This document shows, in pieces, positions 5,460 through 6,735 of a DNA stretch of 6,735 nt (position 1 is the stretch's first letter; every line of letters begins with the position of its first letter). The notes below the pieces were generated by a model, which did not search any database, had not been told where the DNA came from, and saw only the letters and a program-made list of their open reading frames with translations. The DNA is from an uncultured Trueperaceae bacterium (GTDB lineage: Bacteria > Deinococcota > Deinococci > Deinococcales > Trueperaceae). Location of the stretch: assembly GCA_937911855.1 (NCBI GenBank), contig CALDPK010000200.1, positions 1-6,735 on the forward strand, in the 5' to 3' direction. Position numbers and translations under genes: made by a program.

Positions 5460-6227
5460 ATGGATACCAAGAACAAAGCACTCGAACTGAAAAGACTGCA
5501 TGAAGCAGCGGAGATACTCCGCGTCGTCAACGTGTGGGACGCGATCACCACCAAAGTCGTCTCAGCCCTGCCACAGACCAAAGCAATCGCCACAGCCGGC
5601 CACTCCATAGCCGCTTCCCACGGCTACAAGGACGGGCACATCCCACTCGAAGTTGCCCTGGACGCACTCGAGCGCATAGTGAACGCCACTGACCTGCCGG
5701 TCTCAGCTGACCTGGATGCCGGGTTCGGCAATGCCGGCGAGACCACCCGCAAGGCCATCGCCATCGGCATCGTAGGTGCCAACATCGAGGACCGCCTGAA
5801 ACCCACCGCCGAATTCGCCCGTGATGTCGAGGCGATCATGGCCGCCGGTGAAGCCGAAGGAGTGGCTTTCCAGCTGAACGCCCGGACGGACGCGGTCGTA
5901 AAGGGCGGAGACCGCCCCATGTCAGAGAAACTGGACGACGCCATCGAACGTGGCCGCGCGTACCTGGAAGCCGGCGCCAGCCTGATCTTCGTGCCCGGTA
6001 AACTGGACCGCGAAGCAACCGAACGGCTCGTTGAGGGCATCGGCCACAACAAGGTCAGCGTCATCGGATTCCCTGGGACGCTCAAAGCGAAAGAGTACGA
6101 GGAGCTTGGCGTAGCGCGCATCTCGTACGGGCCACTCACCCAGAATCGCGCCCTGAATGCCTACCGGGAACTGGCGAACCAGCTGTACGCTGACGGCACC
6201 GTTCCGGCGGAGGAGACGCTCAACTGA
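5460..6227 (+). CDS. Isocitrate lyase/phosphoenolpyruvate mutase superfamily protein
   Basis: A 255-residue soluble (beta/alpha)8-barrel enzyme. The superfamily makes or breaks C-C or P-C bonds next to a carboxylate, with Mg2+. Seen: NVWDAIT near residue 24, the AGHSIAASHGYKDG region near 46-59, metal-site ADLDAGFG (Asp84, Asp86), GANIEDR (Asn108, Glu110, Asp111), NARTDA (140-145) and IFVPG near the C-terminal half. The length suits the short COG2513-type members. The KKCGH-type catalytic loop of isocitrate and methylisocitrate lyases is absent; after IEDR the sequence reads LKPTAEFARD, with a short gating loop. It is therefore probably not a true isocitrate lyase. PEP mutase, phosphonopyruvate or oxaloacetate hydrolase or decarboxylase roles are possible, and no phosphonate genes lie beside it. 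It has its own promoter 51 bp after the HD-GYP stop, so it is likely a separate unit. ATG 5460 is fixed by that promoter. Confidence 0.9.
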   Translation: MDTKNKALELKRLHEAAEILRVVNVWDAITTKVVSALPQTKAIATAGHSIAASHGYKDGHIPLEVALDALERIVNATDLPVSADLDAGFGNAGETTRKAIAIGIVGANIEDRLKPTAEFARDVEAIMAAGEAEGVAFQLNARTDAVVKGGDRPMSEKLDDAIERGRAYLEAGASLIFVPGKLDREATERLVEGIGHNKVSVIGFPGTLKAKEYEELGVARISYGPLTQNRALNAYRELANQLYADGTVPAEETLN

Positions 6228-6249
6228 TCTGAGGAGTGGCGGGTCAGGG

Positions 6250-6264
6250 CGCAGAACATCTGCG
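6250..6264 (+). terminator. Inverted repeat CGCAGA-ACA-TCTGCG, possible terminator of the upstream gene
   Basis: Perfect 6-bp arms around a 3-nt loop, 22 bp after the stop of the PEP mutase-like gene. The nearest T-run (TTTT, 6277-6280) is 12 nt away, too far for a classical intrinsic terminator. The position suits 3'-end formation, but an operator or RNA-stabilising hairpin is equally possible. Confidence 0.35.
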
Positions 6265-6287
6265 ACAGCCCATAAGTTTTCGCCCGC

Positions 6288-6390
6288 TACAATCAGTTGT
6301 CCGGCCAGGTACGGCGGACTGGCGGGCGCTTCCCGAATGGCCTCGCACCCAGGCATTGCTGCCCGATCTGGCCGGTCCAGGTGGGTGCTC
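6288..6390 (+). ncRNA. Candidate structured small RNA (speculative)
   Basis: TACAAT at 6288-6293 matches the -10 consensus in 5 of 6 bases, with no good -35 at 17-18 bp; GCGACA (6262-6267) is 20 bp away. Just downstream CCGGCCAG (6301-6308) pairs perfectly with CTGGCCGG (6368-6375), and a G-T and a T-A pair extend the stem to 10 bp. Inside lie two hairpins, CGGG/CCCG (6323-6335) and GGCA/TGCC (6352-6363). GCACCC (6345-6350) could pair instead with GGGTGC (6383-6388). The closed multi-branched form resembles a structured RNA, but GC-rich DNA makes such pairings easily. The family is unknown. Confidence 0.25.
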
Positions 6391-6481
6391 GTCGCTACTG
6401 AGCGTTGATTGCCGTAGATGTGTCAGGGCAGAGACGCCCGTGGGCGCGGAATCGCCATGACGCGATGTGTAACGGCGGCCA

Positions 6482-6511
6482 TCAACATCCGCACCTATTT
6501 CGTATTACGAT
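6482..6511 (+). promoter_or_regulatory. Leaderless promoter with overlapping operator palindrome
   Basis: TACGAT (6506-6511) fits the TANNNT -10 form and ends 6 nt before the ATG at 6518, so the mRNA would be leaderless. No ribosome binding site is present. TCAACA (6482-6487, 4 of 6 matches to the -35) lies 18 bp upstream. The palindrome TCGTA-T-TACGA (6500-6510) covers the -10, a natural place for repression by the ribbon-helix-helix protein encoded downstream. Confidence 0.55.
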
Positions 6512-6517
6512 ATTGGC

Positions 6518-6735
6518 ATGGCTGAGCGTGAGACCATACGAGGTGTTCCTGTCACTGAGGAGCAGATTGCTGAGTGGGCTGCTGAGGCAGAAGCCGGCTA
6601 CGATGTTGCGGCGCTGAAGAGGCGTGGCCGTGGTCGCCCCGGCCGTGGGGCCGAGCCTTCACAGGTGATTGCGCTTCGCCTCACCCAAAGTGAGCTTGAA
6701 GTAGTGGATGCTCGGGCTGAACTTGCCGGCAAGAC
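6518..6735 (+). CDS. Ribbon-helix-helix (CopG-like) antitoxin-like protein, 3' truncated
   Basis: The first 72 codons of a gene that runs off the window; no stop is seen. The N-terminal part (MAERETIRGVPVTEEQIAEW then AAEAEAGYDVAALKRRGRGR) is charged and ends in a basic PGRGAEPSQ linker. It is followed by VIALRLTQSELEVVDARAEL, which has the beta-strand and first-helix pattern of ribbon-helix-helix DNA-binding proteins. Such proteins are mostly antitoxins or small repressors in which the strand enters the DNA major groove as a dimer. The start at 6518 is supported by the leaderless promoter. A toxin gene would be expected just downstream, outside the window. Codons ending in T (GCT, CGT, GTT, ATT) are more frequent than in the neighbouring genes, suggesting recent acquisition. 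The fold call is good; the antitoxin role is inferred. Confidence 0.75.
   Translation, partial: MAERETIRGVPVTEEQIAEWAAEAEAGYDVAALKRRGRGRPGRGAEPSQVIALRLTQSELEVVDARAELAGK

Larger units (their letters stand above)
6228..6517. other. Intergenic region of 290 bp without a convincing protein gene
   Basis: No open frame here has recognisable protein content or a supported start. The region holds an inverted repeat soon after the upstream stop codon (6250-6264), a -10-like TACAAT (6288-6293), sequence that can fold into nested hairpins (6301-6375), and the promoter of the next gene (6482-6511). It does not match the tRNA, 4.5S/SRP, RNase P or tmRNA signatures I know. Confidence 0.6.

Noticed and set aside
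5624..6139. 171-codon minus-strand open frame inside the PEP mutase-like gene
   Set aside because: Antisense shadow rich in Ser/Arg/Pro; the plus strand carries all the conserved motifs.
6301..6400. tRNA or 4.5S/SRP RNA gene
   Set aside because: No TTCRA T-arm motif, no anticodon-arm geometry, and none of the conserved SRP loop sequence was found.

Overview
This is a GC-rich bacterial window with six protein genes, four of them complete or nearly so, and compact intergenic regions. Three things point tentatively to Deinococcota (Deinococcus/Trueperaceae-like). The long TPR array fused through a coiled coil to HD-GYP is an architecture I associate with that phylum. Two genes have a -10 box only 5-6 nt before their ATG, which implies leaderless mRNAs. 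The subtilase is a lipoprotein. Leaderless genes are also common in actinobacteria, so the assignment is an inference.

Layout: (1) 1-816, plus strand: 3' part of an ABC-transporter ATPase of the PotA/FbpC type, with Walker A lying before the window. (2) 846-1756, minus strand: a type II toxin-antitoxin operon of the RES/Xre (ParST/MbcAT) family. The antitoxin gene comes first, and the toxin overlaps its stop codon and appears to start at CTG. (3) 1757-1936: a divergent control region with inverted and direct repeats. (4) 1937-3334, plus: a secreted S8 (subtilisin-like) lipoprotein protease with five perfect tandem GRSSLWAG units just before the catalytic domain. (5) 3369-5408, plus: a cytoplasmic TPR/coiled-coil/HD-GYP protein, a predicted cyclic-di-GMP phosphodiesterase, 34 bp downstream of the protease and probably co-transcribed. 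(6) 5460-6227, plus: an isocitrate lyase/PEP mutase superfamily enzyme with its own leaderless promoter. (7) 6228-6517: about 290 bp without a gene, holding hairpin-forming sequence and possibly a small RNA. (8) 6518-6735, plus: start of a ribbon-helix-helix antitoxin-like gene, with a palindrome overlapping its promoter and codon usage unlike its neighbours.

How the genes may work together: the RES toxin would attack NAD+ and is held in check by the Xre/DUF2384 antitoxin, which probably autoregulates. The protease and HD-GYP genes may form a two-gene unit linking an exported, membrane-anchored peptidase to c-di-GMP turnover; this is inferred from spacing alone. The ABC ATPase and the PEP mutase-like enzyme look like ordinary metabolic genes. 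The least ordinary features are the CTG-initiated toxin, the GRSSLWAG repeat with its Tat-like lipoprotein signal, and the structured region upstream of the second TA-like gene.
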